From Calliopum simillimum (Eukaryota > Arthropoda > Insecta > Diptera > Lauxaniidae), in contig OX638368.1 in the NCBI GenBank assembly GCA_951812925.1, positions 157,404,492 to 157,468,491 of the forward strand: 64,000 nt of DNA, given 5' to 3'. A program made the translations under genes and the position numbers. Position 1 is the first letter of the stretch, and each line of letters opens with the position of its first letter. Below the pieces are notes generated by a model. It worked only from the letters and a program-made list of their open reading frames with translations. It had not been told where the DNA came from and ran no database searches. Shown here piece by piece: positions 32,104 through 47,100 of the stretch.

Positions 32104-35100
32104 TTAGCTATGTTTATTTTTAGACGATTTTATAATTTTAAATGTATCCTTTCGCAGCATATAACTTAGAGCAGCAGCAACAGTTGTAACACCAGTTAAA
32201 TACCACAAACCATGAAGCACCTCGTGATCTAAGTGTAAAACCAAGAATAAAGTACAAGAAAAAAAAAAAAAACAAAACAAACGTACCTATGTAGTTCCAA
32301 ACCGGAGCTCCAAGGCTAATACCAATTGTTGCCAATTGAACCACAGTATTCACTTTACTGATGAATGTCGGTTCCAATTGTGCTGTAACGTGTGTTGCAT
32401 CGAAGTAACGTGAGAGCGTTTTCTGCAAAATAAAATATAAAATCTATTTATAACGTTTTCAATGTGAATGTACATAAATATCAATTAGATTGCTGTATCC
32501 TACTGGTATAGTTTCTTTGTTATGCTCTATAGGTGCATCCCACTCAAGGCGATCACATTTTTTTTTGTTTTTTATTAAAAATTTTATATATTCATGAGTC
32601 TTCAATTATAATAGTGGTGTAAATCCATTCAAGGGCAAAAGTAATGTCATACACATTATGTGCGATCGGTTGTTTGACCGATATCATTTTTAATCCTTAA
32701 TGCCACCAATTTAACACTATCAAGTAAACTTTCCGAAAAATAAAAAAACATGGAAGCCCAGAAAGATTAATTCATAACAAGAAAATTTTCGTAAATAACT
32801 ATATGGAACAGTTACCAAAACCAGTATCTCATACTCGTTTCCATAGACAAAAGGAAACATTTCTCAGATGAGAAATGGGCCACATTTGAAAAATGGTTAA
32901 GAAACGTTTCTCATACCCGTTTCCATGTGAAACGCGTCTCAGTTGGGAAACGGGTACACGGAATGAATCCACCAATTTTAAAGTTGGTTTTTTAATATTT
33001 TTGAAGAGCGGCGATAAGTTTTGCCATCCTCACGCGAAGATAAAAAGAGAATAAGGGATCATAATCATGTGGAAATTGAGACAACACAAGTTATTTTTTT
33101 TTAAATATATTTAATTTGATAATCGTTCATTCATTGATACGCTCCAGTCGTATCGAAAATGACAAGCTGAATAAAATATGAGGAATGATATTTTAATACG
33201 CATTTTCGAATTGCATTGACTTCCTTCGTTTTGCTTATTTCCATACATCTTTGCAGTTTTGTGTTAATACAAAACGAAATTTCATCATATTTTATTACGT
33301 ACTAGCATTTCCCTGTATGCGGAGGCTTGGCACCACCAATTCGATGCATTTTACTATACATATGGACATTATTTGTCCAGGTGGTCTTTATACATTAACC
33401 AAATATCATTCATGTGCGTTAAATAGTTTAGGAGACATGATGAATTAATTTTTTAAGGGGTGTTGCACCGCCCATTTTTTTTCCCTACGACCTAGCATTT
33501 TTTGATATTAAAACACTATGAACGTTTCATAAAAATCGGTTCTGACATGTTTAATTTTAAGTGTGTTATCTTTATATAAATGATATAGTTTAGTGGTTCC
33601 AAAACTTTTGTTATTTCAAAGGTTTCCTTACCTACTTATGTAGGTCAAATCGCTCAAGTATTACGTTAGGGGGTTAGTATTTCGTTACTTCTGCTGACAT
33701 ATGTAGATAGAGAAGGGATGTTAAAAATCTTATAGCCTGTTTCCACTGAAGATTTAGCTCCGCTAAGATAAGTAAATCATATTGTTAAATTCTACCCGTT
33801 TCCACCGGTCGGTGTCGGTTAATGTCAGAAGCAGTAAAATTAAACTTGTATTTAATTTTCTTCTTAATATTTATCTTCAATTTGCTAGGTCAAAAATTGT
33901 CAAAATCGGTAGCCTCGCTGTGATTAATGCACAGATTTAAGTTAAATCTCATCAGAAATAAATTTATTATTGTATGGTAAGTCATGGAAACAACGCCCAG
34001 ATTTAGCGCTAAATTCAGATACTGCCTTAAATTACCTTTTAAATCTGCAGTGGAAACAGGCTATTAAATTAGATATGAAATTATAAGATAATGAAAATTT
34101 TTTTAAAACGATAATTCTTCATTTTTTAACCCAAAACATTGACAGTTAGTTCCAAAAAGTTAAGAAAAAAACTTTTAAATCCCGACTCGACGAGCAATGT
34201 TTATGTTATAATTTATATTATAATTTTTTTTTTCAAAATTTCATGTGATTTGATGTTATGAACTCTTGTGAATATACAGTCATTTGAAAAATAATAGGAA
34301 CACTTACATCACAATAGTTCATTTTCTGAAGTGAGCTCATATACTCATTCCTTTATTCTTAAAAGTTTTCTGAAAAAGATTTTATTAAAATTGTTTTTTT
34401 TTTTCAACTTTTATTCGAAAGTTTTTCTTTACAAAATTTGTCACATAATAGTTATAACGTTATATAAACACCGCATACTCCAAAAATAAAGCCTAGTATA
34501 AAACCCGGGGATATTTATTTATTAAAAAATTTTTTAGGAAAGCTTTTAAGAATTCTTATTAATAAGAGTTAAAAAAAACTAATAAAAAAAAGTTTACTTA
34601 AAAAATAATAGTAAACTTTTTGAAACATAAGTTAAGAAAAACTATACTTTTATTTCAAAGTGTTTTTTTTTAGATTTAAAGCCTGACTTAAATTAAAAAC
34701 TTCCTAAGAAGTTTTTTTCTATGTTCTATGTGTGGTTATGACTAAAAAATATGGTTATTTGGATAAGTGCAGCCACGGCACACATATCCACTGGGTCTTT
34801 ACCGCAAACTCGGTCTGAGTGCGTTTTGTCGTTTTTTCTTTAGAAAATAAGGACAGGGGCTTTTGTATCCTTTTTAATATTAAATGAAGCAAAAAAAAAA
34901 AAAACCATAAAGTCCTCCGCGGTTATTTAAACTTTAAATTGGCAAATATTTTTTTATATCGAACGATATTGTTAGTAATTCAGTGATATACATGTTTTAA
35001 CTTAAATTGTTCAAAATGCAACTATGTTTTAGTTTTTTGAAGGACCTTACTTACATTATTTAAAAAAAAAAAACTAGTAAGGGTGGTATCTTTGGCCTGG

Positions 35101-38100
35101 CCAAAAACTAAATACCCTACACTGCATTTCAAGTATATTATTAAGAGAGTATAAGAACAAATTGCTTATACGGGAAGTGCCACGCTCTCTTGTCCGAGTT
35201 TACCTAGATCTTGCGTATAGCTTGCATTTATAGATCCGAGCGTTTGAGTGTAATTTGGTTGGGTTATTTAAAACAAATTGAAACTTTTGTTTATATGGGA
35301 GGTGCCACGCCCTCCAGTCCGAATTCACCTAGTTTTTGCTGAGAGCTTATACTTACTTTCCCTTGTATTTATTTTGCTTCTGTTATTGCAATAATTAGAA
35401 TAATACCAAATTTCAGCCAGACAGACGGACATGGCTATATCGACTCAGGAGGTGACGCTGATCAAGAATATATATACTTTTCCATACCTGCCACTCCTCC
35501 TTCTCTGCGTTACAAACGGTAGGACAAAGTGAATATACCCTGGGTGTAGGGCAGGCATTGAAATAAGCTGCAGTAATGCCCTATTTCTGCAGTAATAACT
35601 TCAAATTTGCAGTAATAACTTTAGAATATTGTTAAAAGTTGTAATAATATTTTTCACCCAAATTCATATTACTTTGTTTTGCGTTAATCGTTGAAAATTA
35701 ATACTCATTTCATTTCGCATATAACCATTTGTTTAAGTTGTCTAACCTTACCAATCTGGACTAAAATGTAGTACTCGGCAAATCTACCTTAAACATATTT
35801 TTATAAATGCAACAGAAATGGAAAATAGCGAAGATGAAGATGTATTCGAAGAAAATTTCACTATAAATTTTCAATTTTGAATTGAATCATTACCATGGTA
35901 TCTGTTATTTAATATTAATATTTAGTATTAATCACTTAAATAATCCATTAAAAAAATTTTGCTAAAAAATTGCAAATAAAAACAAAAAAATTCTGCAGTA
36001 ATAATTTTTTCTTATTTCAACCCGTGGTGTAGTTTATAAAAACCAAAAGCTAAACTTTGTTTTAGTATTTGTTTTAGTATTTAATAGACTTTAACTCTAT
36101 TATCAATCGAAATTAAATGTTGCAACAAAATGCAAATAAGGCCTATAGATGTTATTGCCACATCGGGATGAAATAAGGGAAAGGATAAGAAAAAGTCTAA
36201 AAATTTTGAAAACATCATTAAATACATATTTAAAATTGTTAATAAAAAAAATTAGAAGTTACGTTAAGGACGGGAAACAAATTTATTTCTCCTAATCTTT
36301 ACCATTTATCGAAGATATTACAAATGTTAAAAGAAATACATATCAATGGTTTACTAAATTACAACCCGGCGTAAGTTAAAGTGCAGTTACTCCCCAAAGA
36401 ATTGCAATCAAATTTTTTGTTTTGCTCGAAGAAAAAATCAATAGAATTTTCTCTAATAGAGAGAAAAGCAAAGCGTGTATTTGCAAACAAAGATACGACT
36501 GACAATCATAGGTAGCGTGAAAAAATCAACATACATCGTATACTATAGAAGACAACATGTACTGAACTCATATGTATGTGCTATGTTCCATTGTAGACTT
36601 TGCTGCCAGTTAATTCCGTTTAGTACTTTATAGACCACATTCGGGTACGGTTTCAAAGTGTAGAAAACACGCATTTCGCGAATAAAAGAAGACCGAAGGG
36701 AATTATCACAAATTTCTTTCAATTGAATTAAATTGGTGGGGCATGATTGGGCACGGGTACTGATTCCGCAACAACGCAAATTCATTCTGTTTGGTTTGCT
36801 TATCATTTAAAAGTCAAAAAGCGAAAGATGACGATAGCAAAATAAAAACTAATGATGATGACAAGCAAAGCAATATTGAAAATAATTAGCAACAAAACAT
36901 CTGATTTAAATTCCACCATAAAATACGAGGGCCAACGAATGAAGTATCTCGAAGAAGTCGAAAGAATTGCAAATAAATCGGAAAAGAATTGCGTTTGATT
37001 GTAGAGTTTTATTCAGTGTTTTTTCTTGTTGCTGGAGATTGGAAGGAATATCGGGGATTGTTGGACAAAATAAACGTAAGAGCTGAGAATTTGTTATTAA
37101 CAGAATGAGTCAGGTTGTTTGTTCTATTTGTTGGGATGTCATTACTAAAAACGACCAACTTCAAGCGGTGACAGTTTGTGGTCACATTTTTCACACTGTG
37201 TGCCTTCAAAGTTGGATGCGTCATTCAGAGACATGTCCACAGTGTCGTGCTGACTGCAACTCAAAACAAACAATTTACTTGACTTTTGAGGAAACGATTG
37301 GCGCCGATAACGTTATAACTGCCACTGGAGGGGGTGGAGTGGAAATAAATCAAAACATTTCGGTGGAAGATGCACAAAAAACAATTGCAAAATTACAAAT
37401 TGAATTGCTATCCATACAAGAAAGTTGTAAATTGGATGCTGAAAATCATCGCGAAGAGATTGAATGGTGGGAGCAAAAGGTAGCAGATTTAGAAATTCAA
37501 TTGCAGGAGGCCACAGCAAAAGAGAAAACTTTGAGTGAAGAATTTCATTACAAGTTACAAGATTTGAATACGGAGTTTCATTATAAATTTCAGGATCTTA
37601 AGAAAGCTAAGGAAGAATTACTCGATAATTTAGATAAGGCAACTAATAATGAAGTGCAATTGCGCAATAAAATTGAGGAAGCGCGACGTTCTGAAGATCA
37701 AGTACGTAAAGCCTTAAAGGAACAAGCCTCGAAATTGATGGATCTAGAATGTGAGAAGGCCGAATTGCAGAGCAAGTTGGAGTCATCCGTAAGAAATGCG
37801 CGTTGGCTGAAACAAAATGTAGATGAATTACAATCTAGTGGAGGTGCGCGCAGTAAAACATTTGCCTCTGAGGGTAGAAGAAAGGCTATGGAGGAAAAGA
37901 GTGCCAGTTTCGATCAGCTACAGAGTGATGTCAAGGAATATGAAGAGAAAAAACAAAAAATGGAAGATAGACTACGTAGATTACGCAGTGAAGTAGACGA
38001 ATTAGAAGAAAAGGAAGCAAAATTAAGGGCAATCAAAAAAGATCACAAAAGTTGTTCTAAAGATAACTGTACAGTGATTTAACTTTTTTTTAACTTTTTA

Positions 38101-41100
38101 GTACACGCATATTTGTTAAGATTTTTAAACACTTTTGTTATTAAATTGTTAAAAATGTCGATAAAAACTCTTGAAGCCTAATTTGTCAAATTGTTTAGGC
38201 AGTATTTCCTTGCATTGCCATGTTGTGAGTTTATTATATATATTTGTTCTATAACGTATGTCAATAATTTTAGTATTTTTTAATTATAAATAAAGGCATG
38301 TACATTTTTACATGGTACAAATATTCTCACTTAACTGGATAAAAGTTAATATCTTCTACTTTTATTAAGGGTTGACTCATTAAGTTTATGTATGTTTCAT
38401 AAAATTACCGATGTTCAATTATTGCATTACAGGTACAAAAGGTACGGAAGTTAAGCTACCTCAATAAGCGTTGCAGCTAGCCTACAAAAAATTATACTTT
38501 GACTGTTTATACAATGGAGGGGCTTAGAAGCAAAGGGGTACAAGTGACAAATTACGAAAAATGGAGCTAAGTATGCGACTAGATAGAGAGAGCATTACTC
38601 TAAGGAAAAAGCAAACACTTCACTTTTGAGATCCTACCCCTCTATAAGGCAATCCAGTTCACAAAATTATACAGGCATGTTCTCAATTCCGATTTTAATC
38701 GGAATCGAAATGGAATCAATCTTAAGGTGCTCTGCATTTCGAAATTACATACCACATCGGAGTTACGTTTCAGTAAATCGGATTTTATTTATTGCAATAA
38801 AATTTCGATTCCATTTCGTTTTTCGAAACGCAGAGCACCTTAAGATTGATTCCATTCCGATTCCGATCGAATTCGGAACTGAGAATATGCCTTATATAGT
38901 TTTGCTTGAAATCAAAATTTTAAAATTTTTTTTTTGTAGTAAAAATGAAGAAAATTTAAACGCATATGTTTCTAACTGCCATACCTAAATTGGAGCGTCA
39001 GCGTTATTTTACTATCAAAAATTTCTCATGTACTTACATACAATTTGTATGGCACATACCGAAATTGCCAACGCTGAGCTATTCGAATTTCCAATTTTGA
39101 CAAAGCGTTATGGAGTGAAGTTAGCTACAGAAAAGTAAAAAAAGAAACAACAATATGATTTTGACAAACAAATGACTTCAACGCAACGCTCTTTATTTCG
39201 GTATGGCGCTTGACGCTTTTGTGTAACGTTAAATAACGCAACGCCTGACGCTCCAATTTAGGTATGGCAGTAACTATCTCAATTAAAATTTTTTGTTTGT
39301 AAGGATGATTCTACTTACGAAGGAAGGAAAATAAGATTATTTTCAGCACAAATATTTTTATTTCGCAATCTAAGTTCAGCTTAGGTTTTTTTTTATACTT
39401 TTCTAAAACGGGTCAGTCAAAAACATAAAATGCACGAATTTTATGGCAGTTTATATTTTTACAACCAAACAACAAAAAATAAAACTTCAAGTTTCCAGAT
39501 AGCCCAGGAAAATAAGACGAAAAAAGTGGATTTTTTTCACCGCAATTGTCTTTATTTATGCATGATAAATAAAGTGTGAAAAGTCCATTGCAAAGTCGTG
39601 TGCGCATAAAAAGTTATTAAGGCTCAAAGGTCGCTAAAATCAGTTTTTTGCAAATATCTCGCTAATGCTAACTTTTCAGAAAAATGTTGGTCACCAATTT
39701 TGTAGCAGAGGAAATTTCCTACGTTTAAAGTATTTGCGTACGACTTCTAGTTTAGAAGATCACCCAATTTAAAAAGTTGTTAACAGTTATGATATGAAAT
39801 ACTACCTATTAGTTCATATTAAAATATCTTACTTTTTAAATTTCAAAAACTCTTCAATGAGATGTTGTAAAACAAAATTAAAATGCCGTTTGAAAGATAA
39901 AAATTAAAGGGACCAATTTTGTAGAGAATTACAATATCTACAAAAAATAAGCGATATGTGTATACATAGAAGTAACCGTATAGAAGATATTCAATAGAAA
40001 CAGGTTTTTTGACATTTTAAGGGTTTTTTTGGAATATCTTCTAAACGGTTACTTCTACATATGTGTACACATATCACTTACTTTTTGTAGATCTTGCAAT
40101 TTTTTACAAAATTGGTGCTCAACTTTTTATCATATGACCCTTCGTTTCGGAAATATCCTTCAAAAACCAGTATTTTTGAAGTTTTAACGGTTTTTCACGA
40201 ATATCTTTAAGGCCATGGGTTGTACGAAAAAAATAAATAAGTACGCTATATAGAAAATCAAATTATCTTTTAAACGGTGTTTCAATTTTGTTGGTACGAT
40301 TTCTCATTGAAGAGTTATTGCAATTTAAAAAGTAAGATATTTTAATATGAACTCATAGGTAGTATTTCATATCATAACTGTTAACAACTTTTAAAATTGG
40401 GTGATCTCCTAAGCTAGCAGTCGTACGCAAATACTTTAAACGGAAATTTCCTCTGCTACAAAATTGGAGACCAACATTTTTCTGTAAAAGTTAGCGTTAG
40501 CGAGATATTTGCAAAAAACTGATTTTAGCGACCTTTGAGCCTTAATAACTTTTTATGCGCACACGACTTTGTAATGAACTTTTCACACTTTATTTATCAT
40601 GCATAAATAAAGATAATTCCGGTGAAAAAAAATCACTTGGAATTATTTCGCAGAAAAATTCTTATTTTCCTGGGCTAAGAATGCTGAGGTTTCAGTCAAT
40701 ACAACACTCAACGACGTAATAATGGAATTCAGCATTCAAATGCTATCGATTTAAATGTAATGAAAATTTCCTACGAAATATATTTTTAACGAAAATACTT
40801 GCCACGGATCTAAGGATTTAACTGCCGGCAACACAATTTCACGCACAAAATTCGGCGTATCGACAAAAATATTCCCGATCCGAGACAAAGAAGGCGATTA
40901 TAAGATAACATTACTTCCTTTATTCACATAAATAAAGCAGAAACCTGATGTATTTATGTATGTATTCTCTTTTAACTCCTTGCGGTGACATTGAGTTCTT
41001 GCCACGACTTTCCTAATTCTTGTATTTCCTTTTCCAGCAACCTTTTCCAGTTGGTTTTGGGTCTACCACGTCCTCTACTGCCTTGTGAATTCCACTCAAG

Positions 41101-44100
41101 AGCCTGGCGACAAACTTCGCTGTGTGGTTTCCGGAGAGTGTGACCAATCCATCTCCATTTGCGCAGCTTGACCTCATTTGCTATAGTCTTCTGATTGCAT
41201 TTTTGATGTAGCTCGGCATTTGATATAGTTCGAGGCCACCAAACCGTTAGTATACGCCTTAAGCATTTGTTGACGAATACTTTTTTTTGTTAGTTGTTCA
41301 GTAACAAGCCATGTTTCGCACCCATATAACAAAACCGATTTCACATTCGAATCAAAAATGCGCACTTTCGTTTTGGTGGATGTAACGGAAGAAGACCATA
41401 TTTTGTTCAGTTGGGCAAACGCGCCTTTTGCTTTTGCTATTCTTGAGTTGATATCCTTTTTTGCTCCACCATCCATGGAGATAATGCTGCCTAAATACGT
41501 GAAGCTATCGACGTTTTTGATGTCATCACTGCCAGCTCTAAACGTGATGCCATTCCTGTTTGCATTTAGCTTCATGCTTTTAGTCTTGGATACGTTGATT
41601 TTTAGGCCGGCCTATTGGGATTCCAAGACAAGGTCTTCAATAAATAACTAAAGGTTTTTAATATACTTTCTAAGGGTTCAATCCCCATTCCGAGTTTCCT
41701 GAAAATTGGTCCACCGGCTTAGCCGCGGACATGCATTTCGCCTTCAGGGGCGTCGCACCGGCAGCTACATAACAAAAAGTATTTATTAACGTTCCATTCC
41801 AAATTTCATAAAAATTGATGCAGTGGTTGAGCTGCAACAGCGTATTATTACCGTGAGATGCGGTGCCAAGAAAAAATTTTACTTTTGTGTGCACTGCACT
41901 TTTCCACAAATAAATCAAGCGAATATAATATGTTTAAGTTAGTTGGAAAGGGGCTGCATCAATTTTCGATAGCCTATGCATATATATAAAATAAAAATTG
42001 TAACGTTCACAACGTAACGTGCGCAACACACAGAAGTTAAATTTTTGTACGAACGAAATACTTTTTGATTCCCTCAAAAGCAGTTTCGATATGCTCAAAT
42101 ATTCTTCTTTCTTTGGAGGATTTTGCTTTGTTCGTTTATACTGGAAACTTCGCAAAAAATTTTTAAAATGTACATTGATCTCCACAACGACTTCTGTTTA
42201 TTATTATATTGTAACTGATACAAGCTAGGAAATATTTTGAAATGCCTTCTGAAAGTACTCTTAAAGGGTAACATACCACTGCAGGTAAATTAAGAATTTA
42301 ACATTCAGAGCGCCTTCTGGATTTAAAAATATGCGTGCAAATGTAACGTTCGCAACGCAGGATTAGCCCATATATTATAGTGATATAGTTGCGGTTTCGA
42401 GATCTGACTAATGCGAAATTAACATTAGTTAAATAGAGTCAACTATATTACTCCATAAAAAAGGGTAAATTTGTAAATAATCCTTAATTTTAATGTGTTT
42501 TAATTGTTTTTTCGAGCTGCATGACCGCCTTCAGCAGATTTGCTTGAGTTATTGCCTGTTCCCTTAAAATCATAACCCTCTCTTTTTGAGGTGTATTTTA
42601 TTTTGAAGTTGTTGGTGGGATCAGAGGTGGGCCTGTTGTGGCTGTGGTAATGGTTTTTCTTTTCCACGCGTGTCCAGATGGAACGAATTCCCTTGTCATT
42701 TGCACAAGGTGGGTGAAACTTTTCTCTAATAGGATTAAGGACAATTCCTGCGATGGACCACCTCGCGAAAACATTTTGCCTATTGTTGACCAATTTCATC
42801 TTCAACTTCGCCTTATAATTAATCCACAAACCCTTTGCTACTCACACCAGTTATTTAGTTCAACCCTTTTTGTGGGTAGATTTAGTTGAGATGAGATCTA
42901 TAAATCTCTTTAAGTACTACCCGTTTTTTGACAGTAAAAGTCATAAGCGGGAAGATGAACGTTTTTTTTTTCTTAATATTTATCTTCCATTTGCTATCTT
43001 TTAAATGACATTTAATGCCAATTGTCAAAGTTTATGGATGCCACTTGGACGAAAAAAGCCAAAATCGGCAATAAAAATCAATATAAAAAATCTTAAAGGC
43101 ATTTTTCTCGAAAAACAAGTCACAAATATATTTTTAGAGCTTATTTGTTGTATCTACGAGTTTTTTCTTTTTGCAAAATTATAAACAAAGCAATTTTGGT
43201 GAGAGTTAGTCATAGAAGTGTCTTATAATTTTGAGAAGCACCCACCTCATGTACATATTGTTGCTCTCGGGTGCAAAGGCCCCAACTAATTTTACTTTTT
43301 TATCGATTCCAGAAAATAACCCTCGAATACACGTCGACTCAAAAATTTGACAATTGAAAAAATAGCGGTTTATATATGAGAAATTTTCATTTATGTTTCA
43401 GAATGTTTCAATTGTATCTCAGAAATTTTCATTTTATTCTCAAAAATGTTCATTTAAATTTCAAAAAAAAATTTTATTTTAATTTCAGAAGTCATGTTTG
43501 ACAAAAACACAATAGCCGTGTTCACGATCCGGAGCATTTAGACTTGCAAAGTAGCAAAATAGCAATAATTTCTACTTGATTGTGAGCAATATTAAAAGTA
43601 TAAACATTGCAAACTACGAAAAAATTTATTTCTCTGAGAAAATCGTATGAGCAAAGAGAACGAGAGCATAAGCAAAAAATTTTTATTTGAAAAATGACGT
43701 GATATTTTTATGCTATAGGTTTTTAGTATAGAAAATGTAAATGCAAATGTAAATTCAATCCTATATAATTTGTTGTTGTAAAGCAAAATTTTTCAACGCC
43801 TATTTACAAATGCTATGATGCAAAACTTTTTGCACCGGATCGTGAACATGGCTTATGCTTATTTATTTTTATACTCCACACCCAGTCATCATCGGTCAAC
43901 GGACATGCCTACCGCCCATACAACAAAAATATATTCAAAATGCAATAATAAGAGCATTATTTGCAATAACAGAAGCAATATACACATAAATACTAGGGAA
44001 AGTAAGTATAAGTTCTGAGCAAAAACTAGGCGAATTCGGACTACAGGGCGTGGCACCTCCCATATAAACAAAAGTTTCAAAATGTTATACGGAGCGTTTT

Positions 44101-47100
44101 TTGAGATAACCCAACTAAATTACACTCTTAAGCGAACGGTTCATAAACAAGGTCGAATACGTCACGTCGTTTCAACTGACTGCGATGCATTTGACGGAGA
44201 AGCCTGGTCCAATAAATACTTTGAAAACGGATTAAAACATCAAAATTATTTTTATTTTATTAATTAGAAATTTTAATTTTGCACTTGCACAGCTCCAATA
44301 ATTTTTTATTCACACTTTATTTCAAAAAATACATAAGAAACGACAAAGAAAAAAATAACAACAAATGAAATTGAAAACAAATTTATTTTACGATTGTCTA
44401 ATCAAACGACGCGTCGCTACGTACGTCGAAAGTTGGGAGTTGGGCAACTTTTGTACGTTGATATAAACTCATATTTTTAACTTAGCTATCAGTCGAAAAA
44501 AACGACGTGACGTACTCGATGTACTGAATGGACCGTTCCCTTTACACTCGGATCTATAAATGCAAGCTATACGAAAAATCTAGGTAAGCTCGGACAAGAG
44601 GGCGTGGCACCTCCCATATAAGCAAAAGTTTCAAAATTGTATAATGAAAGTGTTTTTTGAGATAATCCAACCAAATTTCACTCAAACACGAAAAACATTA
44701 ATTGTAAACTCTGAGCGTAAAGTAGGCGAAGTAGGATTAGAGGGCGTGGCACCTCCCATATAAGCCAAAGTTGCAAAATGCTATACTGAAAGATTTTTTT
44801 AAGAAAACCAAACCTTTAAACGGTATTTAAATTGGGTGATCTTCTAAACTATAAGTCGTACGAAAACATTTTTAAAGTACTTTTGTAGAAAAATTTCCTG
44901 TGATTTAAAATTAGTGACCAACATTTTTCTGTAAAAGTTAGCATTAGCGAGATATTTGCAAAAAACTGATTTTAGCGACCTTTGAGCCTTAATAACTTTT
45001 TATGCGCACACGACTTAAGATAATTCCGGTTAAAAAAATTCACTTGGAATTATTTCGCACAGCAGCTCTTTTTTCGTCAAATTTCCCTAGGCTAAGTATG
45101 CTGAAAGTGAAAATTACAACCTTTATTAAGTTCAGATATTGGTTCAAACGCTCGTGCATTAAGAACAGCAAAGAGACTGAAATGTAATTGAAAATTTCTG
45201 AAATATATTTGAAAAATTCTGAAATATAAATGAAAATTTCTCAAATATAAATGAAAACTTTTGAAATTATAACTTAAAAAAGGTGTAGCTGTTGTTTTAA
45301 TCTGACGATATGATATGCATAAAATACTTACGGGTGGCGGTAAACTTATATAACGTATAACAAAACCAGCTGCCAATAAGAAGGCATCTCGAAAAAGTAC
45401 AGTTCCTGCCAGCCATACGGGTAACAAGCCGCAGTATCCCATTGATATAACCAATGAGCCAATGAGTAATTTATCAGCCATTGGATCCAAAAAAGAGCCT
45501 GCCTTACTTGCCTGCGTTGGCCACCGGCGTGCAATTTGTCCATCTAACTGAAATAGAAACCAAAGATACAGTAAACCAACTACACAAGATGATTAAAATT
45601 GAATTGAAATAAATGACTGTATAAGTAGCTCTGTGTATAAACACCTTAAGAGAAGCGAAAAAAATTGTAATAAGATATGACTTATTTACCCAACACAAAG
45701 TGGGCAATAATTCATATTTTCAGAATGAAAGAAGACCCATAATAAGAACAAAATAGCACCATATTCTGCTCGAAATAAAGCCCAAATTGTGGGCGTTCTT
45801 TCTAAATTGATTTTAGCCCATATTTACAATGGCTCACAGCTTATTTCATGCATTAATATTTTTTAAATTTAAAACATTGTAACTTTAAAACTAATACGAA
45901 TATCATTAAAATTTGAATTCAGGTTAAGACGGACATCTTCATTGTTCACAAAAAAATTCACAAAAATTAATTCGGACACGCTCAAGGTAGAAAAAAACCG
46001 ATTGAGCACGAGAAATTCAGGCAACAGCTTATTTCCCCTTTGGAGCCAGCGTTTTGCGTTATTTAACGGGAATATCTTTTTCTATGCTTTTTGTGTGGTA
46101 TTCGAAACCAAAGGCCGCCAATTTTTAGTTTGATCTTAAACATGTGAGGGTGAAAAAGTGCACTTTGAAAAAATGGGTCGTCGATGATGTCAGTTTAAGA
46201 ATGGTCAATCTCTGCTCAAAACTGCTTAATATATAATTTGAGTCCCGCCCATAATGCAATCACTGAGCATCGGTCATGCAAATCGGGTCCAAAATAAGGG
46301 TAAAAGTGCGTCAAACACCGTTTTAAGTCCTGCTGACTATCAGTTATTGTCCATTAAATCAAGACATCCCCACATTATTAGCTCCAAAAATAGTCACGAA
46401 CATGCAGCACGAACTAAGCAAGCCGAGCAGTGCAAAAACTGTTCACCTTGGGCACTGAAACCATAATAATAAAGCCTATGTAGCGCTTCATAAGCAAAAA
46501 AAGCCAGAATAGTCAACATTTTCTTTGCTACAGTATTAGGTTTCCGCCATAAGTATGCCTTGCCATCAGATCCAAAGATGTTAAATTTAGACTCGCCCGC
46601 GCCGAATCTTTTCGGGCGTGCTAATACTGAGCTCAATAGCAAAGAGAATGTAGACTATGTTGTCTTTTTTTGCTTATGAAGGGCTACTTAGGCTTTCGAA
46701 TTGTGTAAATTTTATACTACATATAACCAAGTATTTGTGATACTGATTTAGAGTATTGCGCGACCAATGCTTACCACATAACATATATTAATTTAAACGT
46801 CAAATATTATTTCATAAAATAGAACTACTAATTATACTACATAATACAAAAATTTGTTTGAAAAAAAAAAAAAAAATAATATGCCCATATTAAACATTTC
46901 TTACCAAATCAGAAATTCCAGCTACAATCAGTAGACCCATCGCTAGACTAAAATCACCCTGTACAATTACATATCCAATGTAAGGTGACAGCGCCGCTCT
47001 TCCAACAGTTAAAAGATTCGGTATTGTCAGAATATTTTCACGTTCTATCACTTCCTCCATTTTAACGCGAACTCGCTCCTGCACCTTAGAACGTGCCTCA

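Noticed and set aside
46069..46642. Possible extra exon or gene in CLS intron 1
   Set aside because: Short frames on both strands match no family and no splice signals join them to CLS.
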